Origin: Blastobasis lacticolella | Lineage: Eukaryota; Arthropoda; Insecta; Lepidoptera; Blastobasidae | Direction: 5' to 3' | NCBI GenBank assembly: GCA_905147135.1 | Contig: LR990044.1 | Span: 19,661,622 to 19,725,621, forward strand | Length of the DNA: 64,000 bases | Part shown: positions 23,665-36,000 of the stretch, piece by piece | How positions within the stretch are numbered: position 1 is the stretch's first letter | Layout: the number at the start of each line of letters is the position of its first letter | Notes under the pieces: model-generated | The model's input: only the letters and a program-made list of their open reading frames with translations | What the model was told of the DNA's origin: nothing | The model's database searches: none | Translations under genes and position numbers: made by a program

Positions 23665-23915
23665 TATACCACTGAGGTGGCAAACAAGCTCATGGCCAGC
23701 CTGATGGTAAGCAGTCACGCGTCAGCCACGTAGCCAGTCACGTAGTCAGCAGCCTATGGACGTTTGCAATACCAGGGGCATGCCCACGCGCGCTGCCGCC
23801 CCCGTAAAAACCTTTTTACCCCTTTCTTGAAGAACTCCATGTTGTACTCTCCAGGGAAAACCTCTCCAGGTAGTTCATTCCACAACCTCAGTGTCCGTGG
23901 AATGGTGGGATGGTG
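23665..23915 (-). mobile_element. LINE 3' end fragment R (LRLWNELPGEVFPGEYNM)
   Basis: The minus frame gives LRLWNELPGEVFPGEYNMEF followed by FKKGVKRFLRGR, ending soon after. Same family as 47835-48005 (minus) and 59985-60265 (plus), each with the 'aacaagcttacggcctgcct' lead-in at the 3' side. Confidence 0.75.
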
Positions 23916-23952
23916 GAGTGTGCTTTTCAGGCTTTATCGGTTGTGATAGGTA

Positions 23953-24210
23953 GGTAGAGCTCGTCTAGTTTAAAATGACGCGCCCCACTACTTAGTTAGT
24001 TATTTCGATGTGTGAGTGCAAATATTGATAACGACACTTCATCTGTGTGGGAGCCAATGAACGACGCGTGCTCCTACGTTTGAATTTCACCGGCAAATGA
24101 ATGACCAATTACAACGGCATTTGTATATGTATTGCGTCCATATTTTAAACTTGCTTGTGTGCGTTAATGCGATAGTGGGGCGCGGCATTTTAGATTAGAC
24201 GAGCTCTACC
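23953..24210. mobile_element. MITE-2, uninterrupted copy (TIR GGTAGAGCTCGTCTA)
   Basis: 258 bp with inverted ends of about 37 bp (GGTAGAGCTCGTCTAGTTTA... and the inverse). It supplies the empty-site reference for the interrupted copy at 49196-50560. Confidence 0.92.
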
Positions 24211-24216
24211 GAGTTT

Positions 24217-24450
24217 GATCCCTAGTGCGCCATGTACAAATGACTTTTTCTGGGATACGTAGGTAGGTAATTGGTTGAACTAACCGATGCTCTTACGGGG
24301 AGGGAGAAACTTGGTCATTCAGGCGGCTGAATGTGTAACCATGACCCATTCGTCTCGGTCAGAGGTCAGATGGCAGTCCGATTTGCGAAATCATCATCTT
24401 AGTCAAGGACGGTAGACCCCGGGCCCTGGCGCGGAATAGTGTAGAGTCGC
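24217..24450 (+). mobile_element. SINE2 beginning at the B-box, abutting MITE-2
   Basis: Starts 'gtttgatccctagtgcgcc' (B-box remnant), then 'ctaaccgatgctcttacggg', 'cagatggcagtc' and 'gaccccgggccctggcgcgg'. The A-box half is missing exactly at the MITE-2 boundary, so the MITE probably entered the SINE head and the other side was lost. Confidence 0.75.
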
Positions 24451-24779
24451 CTTGTAGGCAGGTAGTATGAAGTCTAAGTTTGAAACCATGGACAGAGAGA
24501 TTACTTTACTTCCTCTACTTATCGGACCAGATAGGTACCTACTATACGTAGGTACGCCATTACTTTAAATATTCATAAATGGGATATGGACTGAGTTGAA
24601 TATTCATCCAATTCAAAATTAATAACTGGCTTAAAGAGCCGACTCGGTTAGCAGTAATCAAGTAATCCTATGACTTGATCACGCATCATGTGTTATTTCG
24701 ATTTGGAATAGACGACTTTCTTAAGCCCTAAAAATCATTTTCATACAACATCCGGTACCAACCGGAAACGGTAACAGGC

Positions 24780-25000
24780 CGTCAAAGATCACCGGAGCGG
24801 GCCAGCCAATCGGACCGAATTCTAAATTCTAATCCGGCAGTGTTTGCCGCCAAAACGTGCTTGCCCCGCTCGGCGTCACACACGACACGCCCCACCCTCG
24901 GGCAGCCAATCACCGCCCTTCCCTCCCCCCTCGCACCACACGCATATTGATCTGCGGACACCGCTCCAAACGGTTTGCCTTCGACGTATCACACGCTAAA
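24780..25000. promoter_or_regulatory. GC-rich patch with two CCAAT boxes
   Basis: CAGCCAATC occurs at about 24804 and 24902 in an otherwise AT-rich region, with C-rich runs between. It could be a promoter, but no coding exon could be linked to it on either strand. Confidence 0.3.
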
Positions 25001-26220
25001 CACCGCCAAACAATAACATATGACTTTGAAGCAAACGAATTTATACTTTACACAGTGCTAGCAAAGTCCAATTTCGCTTGCAATCTTGTATAGTAGTTAC
25101 GACATTCTTCAATCTGGATTGTGTGTAATTTATAATACGGTTCACGAAAATTGGAATATAAGCTTTTTTGAAAGGAGGGTAAGTTGAAATTGTACTGCAG
25201 CCTGTGACGGTGGTTAGTACGTTTCTGAAATGAATGGGATGGTAAATTACCATGTGTGCGTTTTTGGAGGTCGTGTCCGATCCCCTTTGTGTTGACCGTG
25301 CGTAGGTACCCATTTCTATTCCAATATGACCTTTTTATTTTAGTGCATAGAAAAATAAAATACATTTTGTAATGTATCATTAAAGTAAGTAGTAGGAAGT
25401 TTATAGTTTTAGTTTAGTTACCTAACAGTGCATTCCTTTTAGTAGAAATTGTTTTGTTCTAAAATTATCGCGAATTGTTTTCTTCTATGTTTTAAATTGT
25501 ACCTAAATTGTATCTTTAAAAATAATAACAATGTGCGAGAGTGCGAAAAATGTAAAGAAAGGAAAACTTTCACCTTTTACCTATGATCTGACATCTAGCG
25601 GCATATCGTAGAACTACAGGATAAAGATACCTAGTAACGGAATGGGGAATGGAACACTCATACGGTTATGTTGTTTCTTCTACTCTACACTAGATGGCGT
25701 TATGCATATACATTATAGTTAAGTAATTTTCACGTGATTTCTATGCTTTAATTTTAGGTTTTTTTTTCTGTTGATATATTTTCACATTGATAATGCTCCA
25801 CTCATAACTATACCTAGACTTAAATAAACATACAATTATTTCATTATCGTTTATTATTGCATAATTTCAGTCACATTAAAATAATAGTCCAGCGTATAAA
25901 AATATATAAATATTTATACACAAACTTCATAAAACATGCAATTTTAAAGCATTTAATTTACATTGAATTTGATGCAGTGAGTAAATGATGATACCTATTG
26001 CTATTAGCTTACTTACTAATAATTTAGCACTCTTAAAACCAATGAGTTGCATTAAAAACCAAACAATAAATATAATAACTAAATTCGCCTTAGATTAGTA
26101 AATACATTACTTACTTTAAATTAAAATAAATTAAAACTTCCAAATAAAGCTACTAACCAATATGTACGTTGTACAACAAAAATTAAAAACAAATACTGTT
26201 TCTTTTATGAAAAAATAATA
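25001..26220. other. No gene seen; AT-rich, partly possible FAM177 3' UTR
   Basis: No coding signature. The nearest minus-strand AATAAA downstream of the FAM177 stop is near 25848-25853 (plus tttatt), so the 3' UTR of that gene may reach here. Confidence 0.35.
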
Positions 26221-26223
26221 ATA

Positions 26224-26673
26224 CAGTCAAAACTGGATATAAGACAAATAACTTAGGTCAGTATCAGATAATAGCCATTGGAGACACTGAAGGGATCGAA
26301 TAACTTAGGTCAGTAGTATCGGATGACAGTCATTATAAGCAATATACATTGTCATAATATACATTTAAGGACCTGAGTGGTTCAGTAGTCCCAGCCCAGA
26401 GGCCCAGGGTTCAATTCCCAGCTGAGAAGAAATTTAAATGATGAATCTTAGTTTGTTATGTAGTTTTTAATCTTCTAATCACCATATTATAATTATAAGA
26501 GATTTCTCCTTAACAAGCACTGTTCAATTTTTGCGCCATGGTGACATAAAAATCGCGATTTTACAGTTGGTCATTAGAACCGATAATTTCGATGGCAATA
26601 TATCACTATAACTGATATGTCGTTATAACCGATCTGTTGTTATAACCAATGTCCTTATAAGCGGTTTCAACTG
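26224..26673. mobile_element. TA-flanked TIR element containing a SINE1 remnant
   Basis: Ends CAGTCAAAACTGGATATAAG and, inverted, CAGTTGAAACCGCTTATAAG, each flanked by TA: the pattern of Tc1/mariner/pogo-type non-autonomous elements. At 26367-26440 it holds a diverged SINE1 head (gacctgagtggttcagtagt ... gggttcaattcccagctgag). It lies 59 bp beyond the FAM177 stop codon, so it is probably transcribed in its 3' UTR. Confidence 0.7.
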
Positions 26674-26731
26674 TATTGTGCTTACTTAGTTTTAAAAATT
26701 GCATTGCAAAATGTTTTGATACATTAATAAA

Positions 26732-27552
26732 TTATACATTATTAGTTTTGTTAATATCTTTTGATGGTTCATTCAAAACCAAAGGTATGTCACCCTCTGT
26801 GCCTTTCTTCACCCAGCCTGCTGAATCTTCCTCCAAAACTCTCTTCTCCTCTTTAATTCTTTCGTATTCATCAATTTCTATTTGATATTTCGGTGTGGTG
26901 ATGCCAAAGAAACCGGCAAGGGATTCTCCGGCATAATCAACTGCATTTAAAACTTTCGAGCCAGATTTCCAGGCGTAGTGGGAGAACCAGGGGCCCCATG
27001 CTAGTGTTTTCTGTGAAAGATAGTGAAACATGTTAGATAATTTAAAAACAGACTGCTCTTAGGAACGATAAATCTATAGCTCAGAACAGTCTAATCATAT
27101 TTTAAAATTAATGCCAGAATACGTGTCAAAAGCATCAGCCACAATCACAAAGCAGTCTAAAAATAGTATCTGATGTAAAATCAATATTATGTAGTGGCCA
27201 TAAATGAGACATAATCTCTATTCTATAGCATGACGCATCAGAATCGATTCAAGGATATTCAATTATTCACGTATGGCAGGTAACCTTCGTTTAGGAAACG
27301 AACGGGTAATAAAGTTTTAGAGAACATTATATGAGGCCACAACGTAAAAGATGAGAAGAAAGTTAGAATGTACGCTACTCTTCCACTCACTGTATCAACA
27401 ACGTCCTCAGCTGGAGATGCAGAAACTTCCTCAGCTCTATCCTCTTCGATTTCTTCGATGACGCCATCACTGCAATGTAATACTCTTACTGGTTTATGAA
27501 TGGTCACTTCAGTCTGGCCGTTGTTCTGATTAATATCTCCTGTGCGCTGCAT
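26732..27552 (-). CDS. FAM177: FAM177 family protein
   Basis: Two coding exons, 27552-27391 (54 codons from ATG) and 27010-26732 (92 codons plus stop), joined in phase 0 by ACA|gtgagt and cacag|AAA; 146 aa. Exon 1 carries an acidic segment after PVRVLHCSDGVIEEIEED, matching the family's basic-hydrophobic then acidic N-terminal block. Exon 2 starts KTLAWGPWFSHYAWKSGSKV, a short hydrophobic helix region, then GITTPKYQIEIDEYERIKEE, the family's most conserved block, and a charged C-tail. Known: human FAM177A1 is a small protein linked to the Golgi; its molecular role is poorly defined. Everything expected for the family is present and intact. It is divergent with the zinc-finger gene (2.5 kb between start codons) and has a TATCGATA box upstream. 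Confidence 0.9.
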
Positions 27553-27770
27553 TTTTGTAATCTTTTTAATTGTTTCACAAAAATAGGCACTTCATCCCCG
27601 TCTTTGTTTACATCAAGTATCAACAAAAGTCAGAAACTTCAAACTAACCACCAACCACTAATTTAATAATAACCAAAGAGGATATAAATAAACAAAAAAA
27701 ACGAATGTCATAAGAGCTTGTCTATGGTTCAAACAGTGATGTAAATAGTCGATTTTACTAATCAAGATCT

Positions 27771-27778
27771 TATCGATA
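27771..27778. promoter_or_regulatory. DRE-like palindrome TATCGATA
   Basis: Exact 8 bp TATCGATA about 220 bp upstream of the FAM177 start codon. This is the core of the DREF-bound element found in many insect housekeeping promoters. Binding is inferred only. Confidence 0.4.
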
Positions 27779-27871
27779 CGCAATATGATATCGAGCGACC
27801 CTATATCAATAAATTCCAAAAAAAATTGTTGAGAGATATGAGCCTCAGAAAAGTTACTGAAACACTTCTTT

Positions 27872-28346
27872 TAATGAGGAGTTTTCCAGTAGGTATTGAT
27901 AGTTTATTTCAAAAAGCATCAATGGATGGCGCCGCTCCTACAATTTTGGTAATCTTCTTTAAATCTGTATGAATAATGGAACATAGTGCCAACTTCTATA
28001 AATATTTCTTTTTACACTTCGTTCAACTGCGGCTGTATTAATACAGCCAAGTAATACTAAACTTGAAAATAAAGTGTTTATTAATATAAACATAACTGTT
28101 AAAGGTTGAACGAAGTGTAAAAAGAAATATTTAAAGAAGTTGGCACTATGTTCCATTATTATTACAACCTCTAAAATAGTTAAAAACTATTGACAAATAT
28201 AATATTATCCAATACAACGTACCCAGTGTTTCTATCCTGTTTGCTAAGAACCTATTTCAAGAGATTTTCAATCACCAAAATTGTCGGGGCGCCATCTAGT
28301 GAGTGGTTAGGAATGCCTTAGATACCTATTGGAAAACTGCTCATTG
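27872..28346. mobile_element. MITE-1 copy 1 with an internal 55 bp fold-back
   Basis: Ends TAATGAGGAGTTTTCCAGTA and, inverted, CAATGAGCAGTTTTCCAATA, with imperfect inversion continuing about 60 bp to 'agatggcg'/'cgccatct'. In this copy only, 27973-28029 (gaataatggaacatagtgcc...) is almost exactly inverted at 28106-28160. Non-coding; upstream of FAM177. Confidence 0.85.
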
Positions 28347-28744
28347 GGTAACTATTTATTTGCAGAAATATGAAAAAATTATTTCACCTAATACGGAATC
28401 AACAAAAAAACACACCAATTCCACCTGCAGCGATGTCACCACCTTGATCCCACATGTGGAATGACGTCATGCAAATCGGAGAGGCTCTACTCCAATAGGG
28501 CCTGTGAAATGTATCAAAATGTACGAGTTTTAACGAACTGAAGTTGGTTATATAACTACGTGGGAATGAATGATTCCGTTCAACTAAGATAATTTTCAAG
28601 CTTTTTAGTTTAATTTTATCACGTTTTAAAAATAAATTTCACAATGCACAATACTTAGGATGCACTCAAATTAACAAAATACGAAAGGAATCTGAAAATA
28701 TTCCATTACAAAGTACATTTTGTGGCATTTTATTTAATTTAAAA

Positions 28745-29345
28745 TTACGATGTTGCTAAATCAAAATGCGAAACGGATCGTTACTATGTACTCTTCAGTT
28801 GCATTCATTTCGTTCATTCTGACCTATACTGAGTTTGGTGGTACAAATTCTGTTACTTCATTCCCCAGGGTGGGATCAAAACGGCGTCGTTCAATGAGGA
28901 GTCTTCCAGTAGGTATTGTCAGTTGGTTTCGAAAAGCATCAATAGATGGCGCATAATTCTGTTTTTTTTAAAGCTGTATTTTTTTGGCAGTGATATCATG
29001 TAGACATCTAATACTAAACCTAAAAATAAAATGTTTATTAATATAAACACAAATTTTAAAGGTTGAACGAAATGTACAAAGACATATTTTTATGAATAAG
29101 CACTATGTTCCATTTTATTACAACCTCTATAATGGTTGAAAACTATTGATAAATACAATATTATCCAATACAACATACCCAGTATTTATATCCCTTTTCC
29201 TAAGAAAATTTTTAAGCGATTATCAATTACCAAAATTGTCGGGCCGCCATCTAGTGAATGGTTAAGAATGCTTTAAATACCTATTGGAAAACTCCTCATT
29301 GGAGATAGACGGTACCGCTACTGGCAACTGTTCTGCGTTATGACA
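28745..29345 (-). mobile_element. LINE 3' end (WNDVTEFVPP family) split by MITE-1
   Basis: 28745-28891 matches the LINE tail at 3720-3800 (minus frame ...NEVTEFVPPNSV). The sequence is cut by MITE-1 and appears to resume at 29302 with 'gatagacggtaccgc'. Confidence 0.6.
28892..29301. mobile_element. MITE-1 copy 2 (clean ends)
   Basis: Ends CAATGAGGAGTCTTCCAGTA and, inverted, CAATGAGGAGTTTTCCAATA; 410 bp. Same outer parts as copies 1 and 3, without the large central fold-back of copy 1. Confidence 0.9.
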
Positions 29346-29767
29346 AATGCCAAAGATAAATGACGTCGCTAATATCTGTCACAGCCGGATGGTTAAATTA
29401 GTCGGTTAATTAAACGGTTAATAACCATTTATTCAACTTAAAATTCGCCAATTTAATAAAGTTTGATATTACTATTTAAAGAACGATATTGTCCCCAGTT
29501 TACAGAGCTCCTCCATAGATTGTCACATCGCTAACCTAACCATAATAACTTCAAACAATAATAATAGTTTTTTTGTATATTTTTTTTAATTTAGACAAGA
29601 CAGGCATTTGACCGCCATCTCACCTGTTGGTAAGTGACGATGCGGCCGAAGATGAAGCACGCCTGTCTTGGAAAAGCCAATACAACCATTCTGCTGCGAC
29701 ATATCTATCGATTCGATATTAGATTGTCGATGGTCAACACTATACACTGTCGTCTCTATGAGTCAAA

Positions 29768-29803
29768 CCATAGCCTCCTTCAGTAAGATGAAGGAGGCTA
29801 TGG
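29768..29803. repeat. Perfect 15 bp hairpin upstream of the zinc-finger gene
   Basis: CCATAGCCTCCTTCA (29768-29782) is exactly inverted at 29789-29803 with a 6 nt loop; flanking 'tcaaa'/'tcaaatc' extends it imperfectly. About 230 bp before the start codon. Confidence 0.85.
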
Positions 29804-30031
29804 TCAAATCAAACAGACAAATGTCAAAATCGTAGTAGGTATTTATTGTTTGTTTGGTAATTGGTAATTCGTAATTTCGTACTTGTTTGTTTGGTACCTA
29901 TAAATGTTAAAGTTTGATTTACTTTGCTATTTAATTAAAATTATGTATTAATATTTTTATTCGTGCTACGATATGATATAATTGTTACTATTATAAATTA
30001 AATTCTTATAGTAAAGAGTCATAAGTGAGGA

Positions 30032-33000
30032 ATGGAGGGATTTTGCCGAGGCTGTTTCATCAAATATGATGAAACCGAAGAAATGCTACATTACACAGAA
30101 AGAAATCGCCGATTATATGTTTATTCCACCGGCTTACAGGTTTGTTTGTTTTGCATTTAGACAACCTACCAAACCTTTCTTGAAAATATCTATCAACCGG
30201 CGGCCTATTTAATATCAACGGTATCAAACCAATCACCATATCACCACACACGTTAATTAAATGTATGTCGTCGCGTGAAGGAAAGGGGTGTATCAGGATC
30301 ATTGTCATCAGGGTGGTGATATCAGTATTAGGTCGTATTCGTCCAGATAAATTAAAGAAAAGGTTCACATTTACTCCACTGTATTTATTCCATTTCATTT
30401 TTGCACATCACTTATAATTTCACTAGAATTCAGAGCGGTATTACAAATGTAGGCAGTTGAGGTAATTTACTTTCTTATTTCAAAGGTGATTTTAAAATTA
30501 CTTTATTTTTAAACGTAAATAACACTTTCTATTAACGAACTTCAAACGTAAACAAACGAAATGTGGAGACAGTTTCAAGACGCGTCACTCCTCGGCGGCG
30601 GTCGCGCCAAGAAAGGCCGCCACTCGGCCCGAGTCGTGCCGTCGAGACTCTGTCAGCACGCCCCACCAGAGGGCGCACTCCCACTTCCGTTTTCATCGTC
30701 ATGAGTCCGTACTATTGACCACATGAGTCCATACTATTGACCGTGATCCGTCATGTATAAAAAAACTTCTAGCCCCAAAGTAAGCAAGGCTCGTGTTATG
30801 GGTGCTATAGAACTAATAAATATTTTTAAATATATACTTATTATACATATATTATAACACCCAGACATGTAACAGAAATTAAAATTCATAATTTCAATTT
30901 GACATGTTAACAGACTGAACCACTATGGCCGTCAAAATCTATCCAGCTTTTAGGGCAGGCGTCTGCAGTATTTTCAAGATATAAAAGTCATTTCTAAATT
31001 CTATATGTATGTATAACTCAAGCTGGGACTGTTACATACAGACTCAAGTTATGTATCTACTTTATTTATTTACTTTCTGTGTACAGGTTAAACGCAATGA
31101 CCCATTCACATTCCAACTGTGCAAGGAGTGTTATATCAGCATGAAGAACGCATGCAAATTCAAGAAAAAATGTCGGAACTCAGACAAGAGATTTAAGAGC
31201 TATTTAGCATTAAAGGATGCCGATGACTCTACAGATATATGCACATTTCTCAAGAACAATGATGATCCCATGATGTTTAAGTAAGTTTTTAGTTTTAGAA
31301 ATAGAATGGTAATGTTTAAGAGAGGTAGGGCATAGTGGGGTATCCCGTTCGAATTGGAGCCGCACGACTGGGGAGGTACCTACACCTTACAGAATACCGC
31401 AGCTAAACAAATACTCTTTTAAATAGCATTGTGTTTCTGCCGGTGAGTAAGGTCTCCAGTGGTCCATGGGGTGGGGATTTGGGGAACCATGACTTTGGCA
31501 GTGGAGGGGCATTTGCCCCTCCACTGCCAGAGCAATGTGCTACAGAGGTGGGCAACGCATTGACGATGCACTTGGTGTTAAGGTGTTGGTTATGGTGACA
31601 GAAAGTAAACAACAACTAATCATAATTTCAAATACAAGTCCTGGACTAACTTCAACAAAAAAATGATCTAGCCATGCCTACTGTGAGAGAAATAAATAAA
31701 TAATAAATAATTGTTGACAAATTCACACAACGCCATCTAGCCCCAAAGTAAGCAAAGCTTGTGTTGTGGGTGCTAGATAACTGATGAACTACTTATATAC
31801 TTTTAAATACATACCTATTATACATAGAACACCCAGACCCGTAACAGAAATTAAAATTCATCATTTCAATTTCTGCCGGGCCGGGAACCGAACCCGGGAC
31901 CTCTTGCGTGGCATACTGGCATGTTGACCACTGAACCACTCAGGTCGTCTAGCTTAGTGGTTCAGTATAGATGAATCTGCAACATAGTTTTTAACTATTT
32001 AGTCTTTGAAGTCTGTGGTAGTTAAAAACTGCGTCATAGCCCTGAATGGCTTATATACTGCTGTAATTGCTTCTTGAAACAATAAATATTTTATTAATTG
32101 TTTACATTTCCAGATTCCCAATGATGGGTGGCAACAGTACACCAGCATATTCAAAAGTCAGGGATGATGATAATGGTAGGTATTTTTATATTTCTATTCT
32201 TCAATACTAATAATTATTACTAATTATACATATAATGAGATAATATTTGATCATTTGTCGTAATTTTTTGTTTTAATGAATAAACCCAAAAACTACAAAA
32301 CTGTTTTTAAAAAATCTTGGGTATGGGTAGTGTAGGGTTATGGTAATGGTAGAGTTAATGAAATAGCTACATTATCAGCGAGTAATATTAGCTATAGTTT
32401 TAGTAATATTATGTAGTATTCATTAACTTGTAACCACACGAACGAAGTCGCACCGGGCAGCTGCTAAAGAAGAAAAGGTTGTGAGTTTGTATGTATAGGT
32501 TAGTAAGGTTTGAGGTAACGGCAATGGAAACGAAAGTACTGAACCGATTTAAAAAATTCTTTTGTCTATCCCATGGTATTTTATCTATTCCAATATAGTT
32601 GAATGTTTACAGAGATCCGAACTCTGCGCGGGTGAAAACTCCTTTGTTTAGCCCCTTTTGTTACTGCCATAGGTGATCTCTCCCGTTGTCTCTCCCAGTT
32701 TGGACGACACCACAGAGTGGGTTCCTTCTTATATATTCCATTGATAAATGATAAAGATGCTTATTGAAAACCAATGTGGATCAGTCACGATTTTCGTTTA
32801 GTGACTTTTCCATCAGCTTATGATACCACATAAATGGCTGAAGAAATTTTCATGATATCTTTTAAACCAGAGCACGCTAGCGCTAGAACACTGTGATTTT
32901 GACACCCGGGTGAATTTTCATGTCTGATGACGTCATTTGAAACCCGGATAATCCTTACGTAAAACGTAATAAAGCACATATTTCATTATGCTTGATATTT

Positions 33001-36000
33001 CCTTCAAACCCAATTAACTGAGGCATATCAAAATGAACTTAAAAATTCTTTCACTAGGTTTCATTAAAAATGCGTTCAGATTTTATCAACAAACCATTCA
33101 TGTATTCCAGAGTCAACATGCACCAGCATCCGCAACTTCATGTCCGACCTGGCTCCTGCTGAGGATATCCCTGACTCAGAAGCTCGTATCATCCGCGAAG
33201 TAATTGAAGAGGAGGCGGACCTGTTGGACGATTCCTTGGACTCCCATTGGCTGAATGATGACGTCTCCATTGCTACGGACTTCCAGCTGGATGTGAGGTG
33301 AGATGGACTGGATTATAATAGATAAATATTATTTATTTCAAGTTTCACAGACTCATTACATTTCATTAGTAATAATTACAAATCATTATTACATGCAAAC
33401 ACGTACTAACAATTTTTTTTGCTAATATGATGGCCTCTCAGGAACTTTATTCGAATGAAGTGCTAGAGATGGGTAATAAATAACGTATAGGCAGTACGTA
33501 TCTTTTTACGTCATATTCGTTGTCATCCGCCGATTGGAAAAAACTACTGATGAAAAATCACTGACGCAGTCCTTATTATCGTGTGTCCTAATGTTATGAC
33601 ATGATTTTGTAACATAGTTCCTTCGTGAAAGGCCACAGTGATACTACCGTGACGTTGTTTAGTACCCATCTCGTGCACTTATTTAGAGTGAAGTTCATGA
33701 GAGGCCGTCCTATTAGCAAAGAAATCAGCTAGTACACTCACACGTTATTCACAAATACATTGCATAACAATGCGCCTGGAGACACGAGTTGTATGGACCG
33801 CAGAACGCTCGACCACGGGACCGCTTTCTGTCTGATAGAACCTTTAATGGTTTAAAAACAAAACAGGTGTAGGAACCATTGCTGGATGTTGGATTAGTCT
33901 TCGTTCGATATAGCAACATCATCATCAACCTATCAGACGAAAGACGCTCACTCCTGGGCGAAGGCCTCCCCCAGAGATCTCCTCAGAGGCCGATCCTGTG
34001 CTTTCCGCATCCAGCTGGTACCTGCGAGCTTTACCAGGTCGTCAGTCCACTTTGTGGGAGGCCTATCCACGCTGCGTCTTCCGGTACGTGGTCGGCACTC
34101 GAAAATTTAACTGCCTCATCAGCCACCTGTTCTTCGAGCTATGTGGCCTGCCCACTGCTATATAATTTCAATATTTATACAGGTATAGATGTGTGTGTAT
34201 GTGTGTGCAGTATGTATGGGCAGTGGGATATAGATACATAAATTTAAATTCAAAGTACAACGTATTTCTTCACAGCTTAAGTCCTTTCTCCACACCGCGC
34301 TCAGACAATGACAGGTTTAATCAAGGCCCAGAGTTGGACACAACACAAGATAGGGACACCATAAAAAAGATCGCACAAGAGATTATGCAAGAAGCTGAAC
34401 CTAATGCACAAGATGGATTTCAAGAGGATCTGGTAGATACAGAAAATGAGAGTAGAACAGATTCAAATGCCCAATTTAAATTAGATAGTCCAGAGAATTA
34501 TGAAGATTATGTGAAAGAAGATGAATCAGTATTTAATGCCAAAAACTTTTATATAGACGCAAATTCACAAGAGAGTGGGGATAAAAACGAATGTGTTATT
34601 GATAAGAATCTGGAAGACGCTTTGAAAGATGAAGATAATCAGGAGTTTCCTTTGGATGATTTAGTTAGGACCCCAGAAGGTGAGATAATATCTTCTTTTT
34701 GTAGTTTATTGTGTATTTTTTTTTCTTTCTATCTTTTTGCATTTTTTTCCACTGTGTTCGAACCGCGAATAATACAAATTGTAATGTTCTTTTCTTGTGA
34801 CATCAGGCTTCTGCGATACAAGATATTATCTAGTGCAGAGCCTACTGATAATTGTACTGAAATTGTGATTTTTGTGGAAATAAAGATTTTTATTATTATT
34901 ATTATTAATACACAGTAATAATCGTTCTGGTGTCAATATCCGGGTTGTGCTCTAGCGCGCGAGGGCCCAGGGTCCGCCTTGTAGACCGAGTGCACCATAC
35001 GCTATACAACGTCATCGAGTACCTACAAGAAAAATTTCACTTTGTAGTGATAGTCTACTATTTTAGTTTTGTGCAAAGTCTCTACTATCGCTGCAAAGTG
35101 GGATTTTTCTTGTACTCAATGACGTAGGGGACCCTATGATACCCTGAAAGTCTATTGGACTCATCGATAATAACATTAGGGCGGCGCTGTCTGAATGAGG
35201 AGACGACCTGAGTGGTTCAATGGTCAACATCTCAGGTCATGGTCTGCCACGCAAGAGGTCCCGGGTTCGATTCCCGGCCGGGCAGAAATTGAAATGATGA
35301 ATTTTAATTTCTGTTACGGGTCTGGGTGTTCTATGTATAATAAGTATGTATTAGTAAGTTTAAAGCACAAGCTTTGCTTACTTTGGGGCTAGATGGCGCT
35401 GTGTGAATTTGTCCACGATTATTTATTTTTATTTATTTTATTTAAAAGTATTTAAGTAGTATATCAGTTATCTAGCACCCATAGCACAAGCTTTGCTTAG
35501 TTTGGGGCTAGATGGCGCTGTGTGAATATGTCCACGAATATTTATTTATTTATTATTTTCCAGTAGGTATTGTCAGTTGGTTTCGAAAAGCATCAATAGA
35601 TGGCGGTCCTACTATTTTTTTTATTTTTTAAATCTGTATGTTTGTGGCCTTGATTATCATTTCAATACAAACTTTTCATATTTGTTTTACGTCCATTCTT
35701 GATCCTAGCGTCCATGAAACGAACTGAATCAGTCAAATTGATGATTGTTTTGTTTGCAATGATTTAGTACAACCTCTAAAATGGTTGAAAACTATTGATA
35801 AATACAATATTATCCAATACAACGTACCCAGTGTTTATATCCACTTTGCTAAGAACCTATTTCTTGCGATTATCAATTACCAAAATTGTTGGGGGGCGCC
35901 ATCTAGTGAGTGGTTAGGAATGCTTTAGATACCTATTGGAAAACCGCTCATTGTCCAAGCATATTTACTTTCCTTTTTTTATTTTATTTTGTTGCTACTA

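Noticed and set aside
25532..25612. ATG-initiated 26-codon frame (MCESAKNVKKGK...)
   Set aside because: Too short, followed by a stop without a donor; no support.
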